DNA of 8,350 nt from Bifidobacteriaceae bacterium (lineage in GTDB: Bacteria > Actinomycetota > Actinomycetes > Actinomycetales > WQXJ01), in assembly GCA_031268115.1 (NCBI GenBank), contig JAIRXV010000242.1, positions 1-8,350 on the forward strand. The letters run 5' to 3'. Positions 1-6,829 of the stretch are shown in pieces. The position numbers were made by a program, and so were the translations under genes. Within the stretch, counting starts at the first letter, position 1. Each line of letters starts with the position of its first letter. The notes under the pieces are model-generated. The model saw nothing but the letters and a program-made list of their open reading frames with translations. It was not told where the DNA came from and made no database searches.

Positions 1-92
1 AGCCCCCGAACCAGCCGAAAGGCAGGCTTTCGAGCACGCCGCCGCACCCAGCCAAGCCGTGGGCGGTGCCGGCCGGGATCGGGAAGGCCTGA
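1..92 (+). CDS. 3' end of an unidentified gene (partial)
   Basis: In the frame with codons starting at position 3, 29 sense codons run to a TGA at 90-92, and 27 of them end in G or C. Immediately after that stop, G/C at the same codon position falls to about half. This boundary is the main reason to read the stretch as the C-terminus of a plus-strand gene entering from the left. The tail is proline-rich and ends ...WAVPAGIGKA. No domain is recognisable in so short a piece. A minus-strand ORF starting at ATG 133 shares the same third-position phase and cannot be excluded, but its first dozen codons lack the G/C bias and it has no clear ribosome binding site. Confidence 0.4.
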   Translation, partial: PPNQPKGRLSSTPPHPAKPWAVPAGIGKA

Positions 93-305
93 CCATGTCG
101 TTTTGGGGGCGCGGCCTCACGCCAAACCGGCATGATCAGCCAGATTCTAGGGATACTCGAAACGAGGGCGAGGCAGAGTGTCTTTCATCGCCCGTGACCA
201 CGGCGTTTACGGCCGTCAACGCTGACGGCATGAGACGCAAAAGACGCTGTGGCTCGCCCTCGTTTCACGGTCGACCCCAAGCGCGAACGAGCGGCCCCGG
301 GTCAA

Positions 306-335
306 GTCCCGCCAACCACTGTCCCGCCAACCACT
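306..335. repeat. Perfect 15-bp tandem duplication
   Basis: GTCCCGCCAACCACT occurs twice, back to back and without mismatch, at 306-320 and 321-335. It lies in the gene-free interval. It looks like a recent slippage or duplication product. No function is evident. Confidence 0.85.
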
Positions 336-433
336 GACAGGGGAGAAGAGCCAAGAAACCGGCCATTTGTTCGGATTGTCGCAGACGCTGGGTGGCGTCC
401 CGCTGGTAGGCATCGGCGGAACGGATATCGCGT

Positions 434-501
434 CGAGATCACGTTCAGCGCGGTTGGCGAGCCCCTCTTGCCGCGAGATCGCGCTGAGCGTGATCTCGCG
501 G
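434..501. terminator. Overlapping alternative inverted repeats, possible bidirectional terminator
   Basis: The right half, 471-501, is an almost perfect 31-bp palindrome: CCGCGAGATC (471-480) pairs with GATCTCGCGG (492-501), and CGCT (482-485) with AGCG (487-490), leaving one unpaired central base and one G-T opposition. The same DNA also pairs with an upstream arm: 434-452 is the reverse complement of 480-498 except at one position, which is a G-T opposition. Only one of the two structures can form at a time. Neither side has a T-run, so this is not a standard intrinsic terminator. Its place between converging genes still makes a bidirectional termination or transcript-protecting role the simplest reading. 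A protein-binding palindrome is an alternative. Confidence 0.35.
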
Positions 502-593
502 CCCAAACGGCGCATCAACGCCCACCACCAGGGTGCAGCACGGTGCCACCGCGAAATCCAACCGGACAACAAACCCTCGGGCACAACAGTCCA

Positions 594-1979
594 CTAACCC
601 AAGGGGATGTCCGACAAGTCAAACCGTGTCATCCAGTCCCGGGCCACCGCGGAGGTCTCATCCCAGGTGTCCGCATCCGTCGAGAAGTCGACCACGAAAC
701 CGCCCGCGCCGGTCGGGATGTACAGGCCGATGTGGCGCAGGAGATCCTCATTGGCGCCCGAGTCGAACTGGTACACAGCAATGGGATACCCGTAGGACTC
801 AGCGATCCGAACGCTGTCCTCCTCATCCACCTGCCAGGTGTCTGGGTCTACACCAACGGCACCTTCGAGCACCTGGACCCGCATCTCCTCGGGGTCTGTG
901 GTCGCCTCGCCCGCGACCCCGCGGATCGATACCGCCATCGCTCCATCTTCGGCGATGTACTCGGCCCAGGGGTGACCCGAAGGGTCGGTCCCGCTGCCGG
1001 TCAATTCGGCAGCGACACCCGCCGGCAGGTCGAGCCACATCCCCGAGTCTGCGACAGGCCCGGCATACATCAGCGGAGGGTCCGTGGCATCGGGTTCGGC
1101 CGGATCAAACAAGAGACTGCTATTCAGCCTGGTCAGGGTCCGTCCGGAAGGATTGGTCGGCTGGTAGGAGAAGAACGCATCCCACGCCGTGCCCGCCCCA
1201 TCTACGCCCCGGACCGTGACCAGGAACCTCGGAACCCACCCGTCCCCACCCTGGACAAAGACAAAACCGGACGGCTCGACGTCAACTACTGAATCGCCAT
1301 CGGCCACGGGAACAAACGCTGCGGCAACCGCCTCACGCAGCGCGTCCCCGCTCAAGCCCGCCTCGCCGTACGCGCTTTCGGGCGGCACCCAAGCGTTGGC
1401 CCGCCGGTCGAACACCCACGAGTACAACGCGCCCACGCTTCCGTTGTTCGGGTAGGCGACACTCGTGGTGACAATCTGGAGGTAATCCTCGGACGTGAAC
1501 GGGTAGGACCTGATGTCGATCAGCCGGTCCACCCAGTCGCCATCGGCGGGTTCGCGCTGTTGCGCAGGGAGGAACACGGTCTGCTGGATGTCGCGATTGA
1601 TCGCCTCAATCTCGGGGTTCTTCCAACCGGCTTCCTCCAGCGCGGGCTGCTGCCCGTCATAGGTGAGCCAAAGAATCTCGACGATGTCGTTGCTCTCGTA
1701 CGACTGTTCCAGCACCTCAATCGCGGTGGCGGTGTTGTCGACCTGAGGGCTCGCGTCGCGTGCTGAGCCGGTCTGGGTGGCCTTGGCCGATGGCGGCGGG
1801 GCCGTTGGCGTTCCCACCTCACCAGCCGTGCCACTCCCCTCGGTGCCCGCGCAGCCCGCCGCCAACGCCGCGACCGCGACGGCTGCGAGCAGGGCGGCCG
1901 GCCCGCGAGGTCGCCGAGCGCGCGATCGAGGCACAGGGTTCGCGCGAGTGGGTTCCCCGGTGCTGAGTGCGATGGTCAT
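594..1979 (-). CDS. Predicted secreted lipoprotein, RsiV/PdaC-like central domain suspected
   Basis: This 461-residue protein is probably anchored to the outer face of the membrane. It has a long basic N-region (residues 1-27), a hydrophobic stretch (28-41) and a lipobox LAAGC with the acylated cysteine at 43, the only cysteine in the protein. A Ser/Thr/Gly/Pro-rich linker follows to about residue 80. The part from about 85 to 290 contains 'IEAINRDIQQ', 'ALYSWVFDRRANAWV' and a glycine-flanked 'GFVFVQGGDGWVPRF'. This order resembles the DUF4163/DUF3298 arrangement of RsiV and PdaC-like extracytoplasmic proteins; that is a family resemblance judged by eye. Residues 340-461 look like a separate alpha/beta domain of unknown role. 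ATG at 1979 is chosen because AAAGGGAA lies ten bases upstream (1989-1996). It appears monocistronic. The lipoprotein call is firm; the domain call is weak. Confidence 0.85.
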   Translation of the reverse strand: MTIALSTGEPTRANPVPRSRARRPRGPAALLAAVAVAALAAGCAGTEGSGTAGEVGTPTAPPPSAKATQTGSARDASPQVDNTATAIEVLEQSYESNDIVEILWLTYDGQQPALEEAGWKNPEIEAINRDIQQTVFLPAQQREPADGDWVDRLIDIRSYPFTSEDYLQIVTTSVAYPNNGSVGALYSWVFDRRANAWVPPESAYGEAGLSGDALREAVAAAFVPVADGDSVVDVEPSGFVFVQGGDGWVPRFLVTVRGVDGAGTAWDAFFSYQPTNPSGRTLTRLNSSLLFDPAEPDATDPPLMYAGPVADSGMWLDLPAGVAAELTGSGTDPSGHPWAEYIAEDGAMAVSIRGVAGEATTDPEEMRVQVLEGAVGVDPDTWQVDEEDSVRIAESYGYPIAVYQFDSGANEDLLRHIGLYIPTGAGGFVVDFSTDADTWDETSAVARDWMTRFDLSDIPLG

Positions 1980-2293
1980 GACTGACAGTTCCCTTTCGCG
2001 GTCCGGTGGACGAGCACGGTTCAGCAGACCACCGGGCGCCTGCGGTGGGAAGGGCTTCGGCGCGCACTGCCCTAAGCGTTCCTTTATCGCGGAGCGGCCG
2101 GTGCCTCAGCTGTTGGGCGCCGCCTGGGGCAGTGGTCAACCAAACGGCGTGGGGTTGGGTGGTGGGGGTGCCGGCCCGAGGCCAAGCCGCGCAGGAACGG
2201 CGCAACTGGTCATGCCCGCGGGTCGGGCGGCGGAGTGGCGGGGTGGCGGGGCGGCGCGACGGCGGAGTCGGGGAGTCGCGAGGCGGCGGGGCG

Positions 2294-2357
2294 GCGGAGT
2301 GGCGGAGTCGCGGAGTGGCGGAGTCGCGGGATGGCGGAGTCGCGGAGTGGCGGAGTC
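2294..2357. repeat. 8-bp tandem repeat, eight units of GCGGAGT(G/C)
   Basis: Eight contiguous 8-bp units fill 2294-2357. The last base alternates G, C, G, C, giving a 16-bp super-period GCGGAGTGGCGGAGTC. The fifth unit (2326-2333) is the only imperfect one, GCGGGATG. Degenerate relatives (GGCGGAGTCGGGGAGTCGCG and similar) extend left to about 2230, so the perfect block looks like the young end of an older, decayed tract. The array lies about 315 bp upstream of the lipoprotein start codon. Confidence 0.9.
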
Positions 2358-2407
2358 GACATGAACGGCACAGTTGCGCGATTCGTCGTTACGAGTGCGT
2401 CCCGTTC

Positions 2408-2894
2408 CGCCGAATCGGGGGACCGAGCCGTGAAACGGACCCACCCACGACCCGAACCCCCAACTCGGCGTCAAGGAGAGCCACAACCTCCACCGAATCG
2501 GGGAACCGAGCCGCGAAACCGGGCCACCCACGACCCGAACCCCCAACTCGGCATCAACGGCAGACCCCAACCTCCACCGAATCGGGGGACCGAGCCGTGA
2601 AACGGACCCACCCACGACCCAAACCCCCAACTCGGCGTTAAGGACAGTCCCGACCTCCACCGAATCGGGGAGCCGGGCCGCCAAACCGGGCCACCCACGA
2701 CCCGAACCCCCAACTCGGCGTCAAGGAGAGCCACAACCTCCACCGAATCGGGGAACCGAGCCGCCAAACCCGGCCCCACACGACCCGAACCCCCAACTCG
2801 GCATCAAGGACAGACCCCAACACCACCGAATCGGGGAACCGAGCCGCCAAACTCGGCCCCACACGACCCGAACCCCCAACTCGACGTCAAAGGC
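2408..2894. repeat. Tandem array of six ~83-bp units (VNTR/MIRU-like)
   Basis: Units begin at 2408, 2491, 2575, 2658, 2741 and 2824, with lengths 83, 84, 83, 83, 83 and about 71 (the last is truncated). Each opens with C(A/G)CCGAATCGGGG, continues through a CCGAGCCG-like block (degenerate in unit 4) and CACGACCC(G/A)AAC, and carries CCCCCAACTCG(G/A) about 20 bases before its end. Because 83 is not a multiple of three, the array is not a coding repeat. The opening CCGAATCGGGG(G) and the late CCCCCAACTCGG form an imperfect inverted repeat inside each unit. The arrangement resembles mycobacterial MIRU/VNTR loci in scale, but I do not recognise the sequence itself. Confidence 0.93.
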
Positions 2895-2929
2895 GATTCG
2901 CGCATACCGCGAACCACGCACAATCGCCT
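2891..2929 (-). terminator. Probable terminator of the LuxR-type gene
   Basis: Read on the minus strand, AGGCGATT (2929-2922) pairs perfectly with AATCGCCT (2898-2891). Inside it, GTGCGT pairs with ATGCGC if two G-U wobbles are allowed, with a single bulged G, giving about 14 base pairs around a ten-base loop. A short T-run (CCTTTG) follows. The plus-strand transcript cannot form the inner pairs, so the element is oriented for the minus strand. It lies about 70-110 bases past the stop of the LuxR-type gene and overlaps the truncated end of the 83-bp array. Confidence 0.45.
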
Positions 2930-2950
2930 AACCCCACATCCCAACCACCC

Positions 2951-2997
2951 CGCCACCCCCAAAAACCGCCAACTTCGCCGCCACCCCCAAAACCGCC
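2951..2997. repeat. Short imperfect direct repeat
   Basis: CGCCACCCCCAAAAACCGCC (2951-2970) recurs at 2979-2997 with one A fewer, separated by eight bases. It sits just past the 3' end of the LuxR-type gene. It is probably simple C/A-rich drift, and no function is inferred. Confidence 0.7.
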
Positions 2998-3001
2998 TCC
3001 C

Positions 3002-4492
3002 TCACCGGCGGCCCAGGGTGGTTAGCCACCTTGGCATGGGGCGGGCCGGGGACGAACCGGGACCAGGACCGGACGCGGACGCCGCCGCGGAGGCGGCCAA
3101 GTGTTCGACCATGTCGGCGCGGGTGGCTGCGCCGGTCTTCTTGAGCAGGTTCCTCGTGTGGAACTTGACGGTGGCCTCGGTGAGGAACAGGCGGGTCGCC
3201 ATCTCGCGGGTGGTCAGGCCGTCCAGCGACAACGCCAAGATCTCCTGCTCGCGCCGGGTCAGGCCGTGATCGGCTGCGATCGCGGCGAGGTCGAGGGGTG
3301 GCGCGGCATCGTTCAGCTCCACCACGGTCGTATAGACCTGCAAACTGGTGAGGTTGCGTCGCACAAGCTCCAGCAGCCCCGCGGTCAGGGCAGCGAATAG
3401 GACCAGGCAGACCGCGTTCACCAGGAACTGTGCCCCTGTGGGCATCGCAGCCACCGTGGACCGGAGCAGCGATTCGACCAGTTGGCCGGCAAACACCGGC
3501 GCGAACGTCAAGCTCCCCAGAAGCGCGGGATGCTTGGCGTAGCTCAGCGCGTCCACCACCAGCGCAACATAGGCAACCGGAAACGCGATCACCGCGCTAT
3601 AGGCGCACAGCGTCGACACCGATGCCGTGACCGCGCTTCCGGGAACCAGCTGCCCCATGGCGCCGATGGCGGCACTCGCCAAGGCCGTGACGATGACGGT
3701 TTGGCGCCCCAACCTGTCCGCGGCCAGCCCCGCCACCAGGAAGATCGGCAGTTCTACGTACCTGACCACCTGGTTGTTCGCGATGCCGGCGATGGCGGCG
3801 GGATACACCATCGATTCCTGCAGAGCGATGGGCACCGAGAGCAGAAGGAACGAAACCAGGCTGAGCGCTCCGATCAGCGCAACCTGGCGGGCGCTGGCCC
3901 GTTCGGCCTCGCTGATCGCCACCCTGCGCGTGTCTAGCGCCGTGCCGAAGCGCATGATCACGCCGGCCGCTACCGCCAGGCACGCGCACCCCATCGCGAG
4001 GTTGGGGAGCGTCCCCACCACCCGCAGCGCCGACAACTCGGGGATGTCGGTGGTGGTGTTGACGGCGCCGGCGGCCATAAAGGCGCTGGCGAAGGCGGTG
4101 GCCCGCCGGTTCCACGGCAGGAGCCGCAGGCAGGCGAACTGGATGGCAAAGAAACCGGCGCCCACCAGCGCACCGGCCAGCGCCAATCCCATGAGGCGGA
4201 CTGCGCCTGACCCGGCGACTGCGGTGGTTGCCGGCACCGCCAGGCCGAGGCAGGCGGCGGCGAGTCGCCGTTGGCCGGCGTGAACCCCGCGCTCGGTGCG
4301 CTCCGTCCGAATGAACCGCCGCTCTCGGCTGTCCAGTGCGATGCCCGCGGCGACGATGCCGGCGAAGCACATCGCGATGAAAACCGTCCGGTCCGATGCA
4401 CCGATGGCGATGATGACGCGCTTGTACCAGAGCAGCGCCAGGCCGGCCGTGACCACGTACGCCGCGAACACGACGCGGTGCGGACGGCTCAT
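3002..4492 (-). CDS. Membrane-embedded LuxR-family regulator with MFS-like N-terminal domain
   Basis: This 496-residue protein is probably a one-component, membrane-bound transcription factor. Residues 7-375 contain some ten to twelve hydrophobic segments. An MFS motif-A-like loop, GLAADRLGRQ, is at 255-264, so the sensor part looks derived from a major facilitator-type fold. After a short linker comes a LuxR/FixJ helix-turn-helix (about 411-462): LTRREQEIL, LTTREMATRLFL, then the recognition helix TEATVKFHTRNLLKKTG. An Ala/Ser/Gly/Pro-rich tail ends the protein. The reading frame stays open upstream to 5083, but the start at 4492 is well supported: AAGGAGG (4497-4503) lies four bases upstream, the hydrophobic region begins at once, and the upstream extension would overlap the divergent gene. 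No receiver domain is present, so it is not a two-component partner. The ligand is unknown. Divergent placement suggests control of the neighbouring operon and of itself (inference). Confidence 0.92.
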   Translation of the reverse strand: MSRPHRVVFAAYVVTAGLALLWYKRVIIAIGASDRTVFIAMCFAGIVAAGIALDSRERRFIRTERTERGVHAGQRRLAAACLGLAVPATTAVAGSGAVRLMGLALAGALVGAGFFAIQFACLRLLPWNRRATAFASAFMAAGAVNTTTDIPELSALRVVGTLPNLAMGCACLAVAAGVIMRFGTALDTRRVAISEAERASARQVALIGALSLVSFLLLSVPIALQESMVYPAAIAGIANNQVVRYVELPIFLVAGLAADRLGRQTVIVTALASAAIGAMGQLVPGSAVTASVSTLCAYSAVIAFPVAYVALVVDALSYAKHPALLGSLTFAPVFAGQLVESLLRSTVAAMPTGAQFLVNAVCLVLFAALTAGLLELVRRNLTSLQVYTTVVELNDAAPPLDLAAIAADHGLTRREQEILALSLDGLTTREMATRLFLTEATVKFHTRNLLKKTGAATRADMVEHLAASAAASASGPGPGSSPARPMPRWLTTLGRR

Positions 4493-4699
4493 CACACCTC
4501 CTTGACCAGCACAGACGCAAACCCAGCCCCCTTGGGCGGCAAACCTAGCCCCCCGGATGGGGCGATATGCGTGGCACACGCGACTGGGCAGGTCAACAAT
4601 ACCGAGCGACCCGTTTGGCCGATGTCGCCCACGCGCAGACGGTTGGGCCGGAGGGTTCACCTGTCCCAGGCACGGCGCCAGCCAGAATGAGGAGCCCCG
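4493..4699. promoter_or_regulatory. Divergent regulatory region between the LuxR-type gene and the FN3 operon
   Basis: This 207-bp gap must hold the promoters of both divergent transcripts. On the LuxR side three short inverted repeats lie in a row: GCCC/GGGC (4526-4537, four-base loop), GCCCC/GGGGC (4548-4563, six-base loop) and GCGTG-gca-CACGC (4569-4581). The last is the best candidate operator because it contains fewer plain C/G runs. A minus-strand TTGACC (4591-4596) could be a -35 element, but the nearest TA-rich -10 candidate (CATATC, 4564-4569) is 21 bases away, so no promoter is assigned. I see no convincing promoter for the plus-strand operon by eye. Confidence 0.5.
4689..4694 (+). 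promoter_or_regulatory. Ribosome binding site of the FN3 protein
   Basis: GAGGAG stands five bases before ATG 4700. It decides this start over a downstream GTG (codon 28), which would give a shorter signal-peptide N-region but has no comparable site. Confidence 0.75.
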
Positions 4700-6814
4700 A
4701 TGAGACCCCGCATAGCGACCTGCAATCCTGACCTGGACGGCCCGAAGAACACCCCAACCGCACCCAGGCGCCGTGGGCGGGTGTGTTTGTGGACGATGGC
4801 GGCCCTCGCCTTGACATGGGGCGGTGCGACCCCCGCCGTTGCCGATGACATTGAGGACGCTTCGACTCGAGGTTTCTCCGTGGCCGTGGACGATGCTCAG
4901 ACCACCCAGTTGGAAGCGACCATCGCGTGGACAGCGAAGGCGGTGGAGAACCACATCTACGTGTGCGATGGCACGGGTACCCCCCTGCCGTGTCCCGAAT
5001 TCGCGGTCCACGAGGTTCCCGGGGCCACGACCCCAACACCCAAGTCCACAACCTTTTCCCTGACCGGATTGGCGGACAACCACCTCTACACCGTGTGGGT
5101 CCGGGCGATCTACCCCATGCCGTTGGGAGCGGCGCCCCTGACCTACGATGCGTCCGTCAATCTGACCACCAAACCGTGGCGGGTGGCCGAGACCCTAGTG
5201 GTGCCCGATTGGACGTCCGCCCATTTCTCCATCGTCGACGATCCCGGTGGCACCGACCCGTATATGGTCTATGCGGCCCGCAGTTGGGAACACACCCCCG
5301 GAGAGTATTGGGTGGCGGCACTCATCCCGGCGGGTACCAAGGAGTACCAGCTGCCCGATCTGACCCCGAACACCCGGTATTGGTTCTATCTTCAGCGCGG
5401 CAACTCCCGTTCTCAGGACTTCGAGGTGCGTACCTGGGTTCCGGGATACAGCACTCCGGGCGCTGGCCTATCCGGGGGAACTCTCAAGGCGAACGTGTCT
5501 TCGATCTGGAACGTTGCCGGCACCCAGCAGTTGTGGGTCCATCCCCACGGCGCGCCCGAGGCAATCTACGTGGGATCTAAACCCAACAAGACTTCAGGTC
5601 AAAGCGCTGGGGCCATCACCGTGGACCTCAACCTCAAAGACGGCCAAACGGCCAACGTGTTCCAAACCATGGACGTCAACGGCCTCATCATGAAATCGCC
5701 TGCCGCCCAAGTCCGCAGGACCAAAGACCTCGCCATCACATCCGTCACCTTCACGCAGAAGATCGTCCAGCACGAACACTACTGGGTGAAGCGGGACACG
5801 GGCGAGAGACTAGGCCCGGCGTGGTCCTTGCCCGCGAAAGGCGAATGCTTGTACGACGGCGAGTCTCACTCTCGGGACAGCTACTGCTGGGAACGTGTAG
5901 CAGACGTGCCGGCGGACGTCACCGGCGACATCACCTTCACCTGGACCTATCCTAAGAAGTACCTTAAGGGCTCCACGGCCGCCATCCGAACGCCGTCTTG
6001 CTCCGCGAAATACCCCGCCACCAGTTGTACGGCCAAAGAAGCGGTGACCTACCATCTGGACCCGGCCACTGGGGCGCCAGCAGGGACGGGGACCAAGTGG
6101 AACACGCAGTTGTGGGTCATTGAGAACCCGAAGAAGGGCTTTAGTGAAGGGCTCCACCGGTCTCCGGACTACACCATCACGTGCATACAAGGGTCCTGTA
6201 CGGTCAAACTCGCCAAGAAGAAGGGCAAGGATCCCAAGGACAAGGCACTACCGGCTCCCAGCAAAATCAAGGCCTCGGCCCCGACGCTCACCGGGGCGAC
6301 CCTAAACTGGAAGAACGGCAAGGACGCCGCCAACACCCAAATCGCCATCGCCTACAACAAAGTTGGCCCTTGGCTCTACGTCGGATCCACCAAGAAAACA
6401 ACCTTCACCCTGACCGGCCTCAAACCAGCCACCAAGTACTTTGTCAAGGTATTCCACACCAAAGGCAAAGACGACTCGTCCAAATCCGTCACCACCAGTT
6501 TCACCACCGCCTCATCCACCCCGTTGAACCCGTCCGTGGTCAATGTCACCGCCAGTGGCTTCCGTGTGAACTGGCAATCGGCCTGGGCTGGAAACAAAGG
6601 CTTCGGCACATCCAAGACCGCCGTGTACTTGGCGTTCAACCCAGGCGGACCGTGGGTCTACTGGGGCCAGGCCGCCGCCCTGACCTACTTCGAGGCTGGC
6701 GGCCTCGCGCCCGCCACCACTTACTGGATCCGGCTCCAAGACATGTCCGGACCGCCCACCCAACCCCGCTACAGCACCGCGGCCAAACTCGAAACCACAA
6801 CCCTGCCCAGCTAG
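4700..6814 (+). CDS. Large secreted protein with fibronectin type III-like modules
   Basis: This 704-residue exported protein starts with a long polar, basic N-region (1-29) and a hydrophobic core (30-42). A signal peptidase site follows A-V-A at 46-48, before DDIED. Four FN3-like modules are suggested by the recurring 'T-[FY]-x-L-x-[GD]-L-x-[PD]-N/A-T-x-Y' strand-turn motif: about 55-157 (FSLTGLADNHLYTVWV), 160-246 (YQLPDLTPNTRYWFYL), 520-603 (FTLTGLKPATKYFVKV) and 605-701 (FEAGGLAPATTYWIRL). The last two also share a 'GPW-[LV]-Y' motif and look like duplicates. The middle (about 250-515) is unlike FN3 and carries six cysteines in pairs (383/396, 434/443, 495/500) that could form disulfides outside the cell. 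A lysine-rich linker (504-515) joins it to the third module. There is no LPXTG motif or C-terminal membrane segment, so it may be released or held non-covalently. It leads an operon with phospho-signalling genes; its ligand is unknown. Confidence 0.88.
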   Translation: MRPRIATCNPDLDGPKNTPTAPRRRGRVCLWTMAALALTWGGATPAVADDIEDASTRGFSVAVDDAQTTQLEATIAWTAKAVENHIYVCDGTGTPLPCPEFAVHEVPGATTPTPKSTTFSLTGLADNHLYTVWVRAIYPMPLGAAPLTYDASVNLTTKPWRVAETLVVPDWTSAHFSIVDDPGGTDPYMVYAARSWEHTPGEYWVAALIPAGTKEYQLPDLTPNTRYWFYLQRGNSRSQDFEVRTWVPGYSTPGAGLSGGTLKANVSSIWNVAGTQQLWVHPHGAPEAIYVGSKPNKTSGQSAGAITVDLNLKDGQTANVFQTMDVNGLIMKSPAAQVRRTKDLAITSVTFTQKIVQHEHYWVKRDTGERLGPAWSLPAKGECLYDGESHSRDSYCWERVADVPADVTGDITFTWTYPKKYLKGSTAAIRTPSCSAKYPATSCTAKEAVTYHLDPATGAPAGTGTKWNTQLWVIENPKKGFSEGLHRSPDYTITCIQGSCTVKLAKKKGKDPKDKALPAPSKIKASAPTLTGATLNWKNGKDAANTQIAIAYNKVGPWLYVGSTKKTTFTLTGLKPATKYFVKVFHTKGKDDSSKSVTTSFTTASSTPLNPSVVNVTASGFRVNWQSAWAGNKGFGTSKTAVYLAFNPGGPWVYWGQAAALTYFEAGGLAPATTYWIRLQDMSGPPTQPRYSTAAKLETTTLPS

Positions 6815-6829
6815 GACGGCAGCAAACCC

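Larger units (their letters stand above)
93..593. other. Gene-free interval between converging genes
   Basis: I see no convincing gene in these roughly 500 bases. Several ORFs of 60-120 codons cross the interval, but none combines a ribosome binding site, codon bias and a recognisable protein. The content I can support is a perfect 15-bp tandem duplication (306-335), a small inverted repeat GCCGTC/GACGGC (212-217 with 224-229) and the overlapping inverted repeats of 434-501. The probable partial gene on the left and the lipoprotein gene on the right converge here, so termination of both transcripts is expected in this interval. Confidence 0.5.
1980..3001. other. 1-kb gene-free, repeat-rich intergenic region
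   Basis: No gene is supported between the lipoprotein start and the end of the LuxR-type gene. Long ORFs do cross it in several frames, but they owe their length to GC-rich repeats with few stop codons. The 83-bp units switch reading frame from copy to copy, so they cannot encode a protein repeat. Positions 1980-2220 should contain the lipoprotein promoter and leader, but no clear -35/-10 pair was found. Positions 2230-2360 are a short-period repeat, 2408 to about 2894 a long-unit array, 2891-2929 a probable terminator, and 2951-2997 a small direct repeat. Confidence 0.75.

Noticed and set aside
290..335. tRNA-like 3' end (GGGTCAAGTCCCGCCAACCA)
   Set aside because: The T-loop is one base short, the CCA falls in the wrong place, and no matching acceptor, D or anticodon arms are found upstream.
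216..584. Minus-strand ORF of 122 codons downstream of the lipoprotein
   Set aside because: It has no ribosome binding site, no recognisable motif, and crosses the inverted repeats and the 15-bp tandem duplication (seen as SGWRDSGWRD).
249..1292. Long plus-strand ORF (347 codons) across the lipoprotein gene
   Set aside because: It is antisense to the lipoprotein, whose lipobox, ribosome binding site and plausible protein sequence mark the real strand. The ORF's product is Arg/Pro-rich without recognisable motifs.
2065..2134. Inverted repeat CACTGCCC / GGGCAGTG upstream of the lipoprotein gene
   Set aside because: Eight bases with a 54-base spacer is within what chance allows at this GC content.
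2006..2641. Plus-strand ORFs encoding Arg/Gly/Ser/Val-rich repeats over the 8-bp tract
   Set aside because: There is no ribosome binding site, the reading is equally open in other frames, and composition is that of the nucleotide repeat only.
2408..2894. CRISPR array
   Set aside because: Units are near-identical over their whole 83 bp, with no distinct spacers, and no cas genes are present.
2136..2921. Several minus-strand ORFs with WGFGSWV/PRFGGG-like peptide repeats
   Set aside because: The 83-bp unit shifts frame with every copy, so the peptides are split among frames. They arise from low stop-codon content in a GC-rich repeat.
4564..4596. Promoter TTGACC / CATATC for the LuxR-type gene
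   Set aside because: The 21-base spacing is too long for a standard sigma-70 promoter, and the -10 match is weak.
4493..5083. N-terminal extension of the LuxR-type protein to 693 residues
   Set aside because: A strong AAGGAGG site directly precedes ATG 4492, and the extension would lie antisense to the signal peptide and first module of the FN3 gene.
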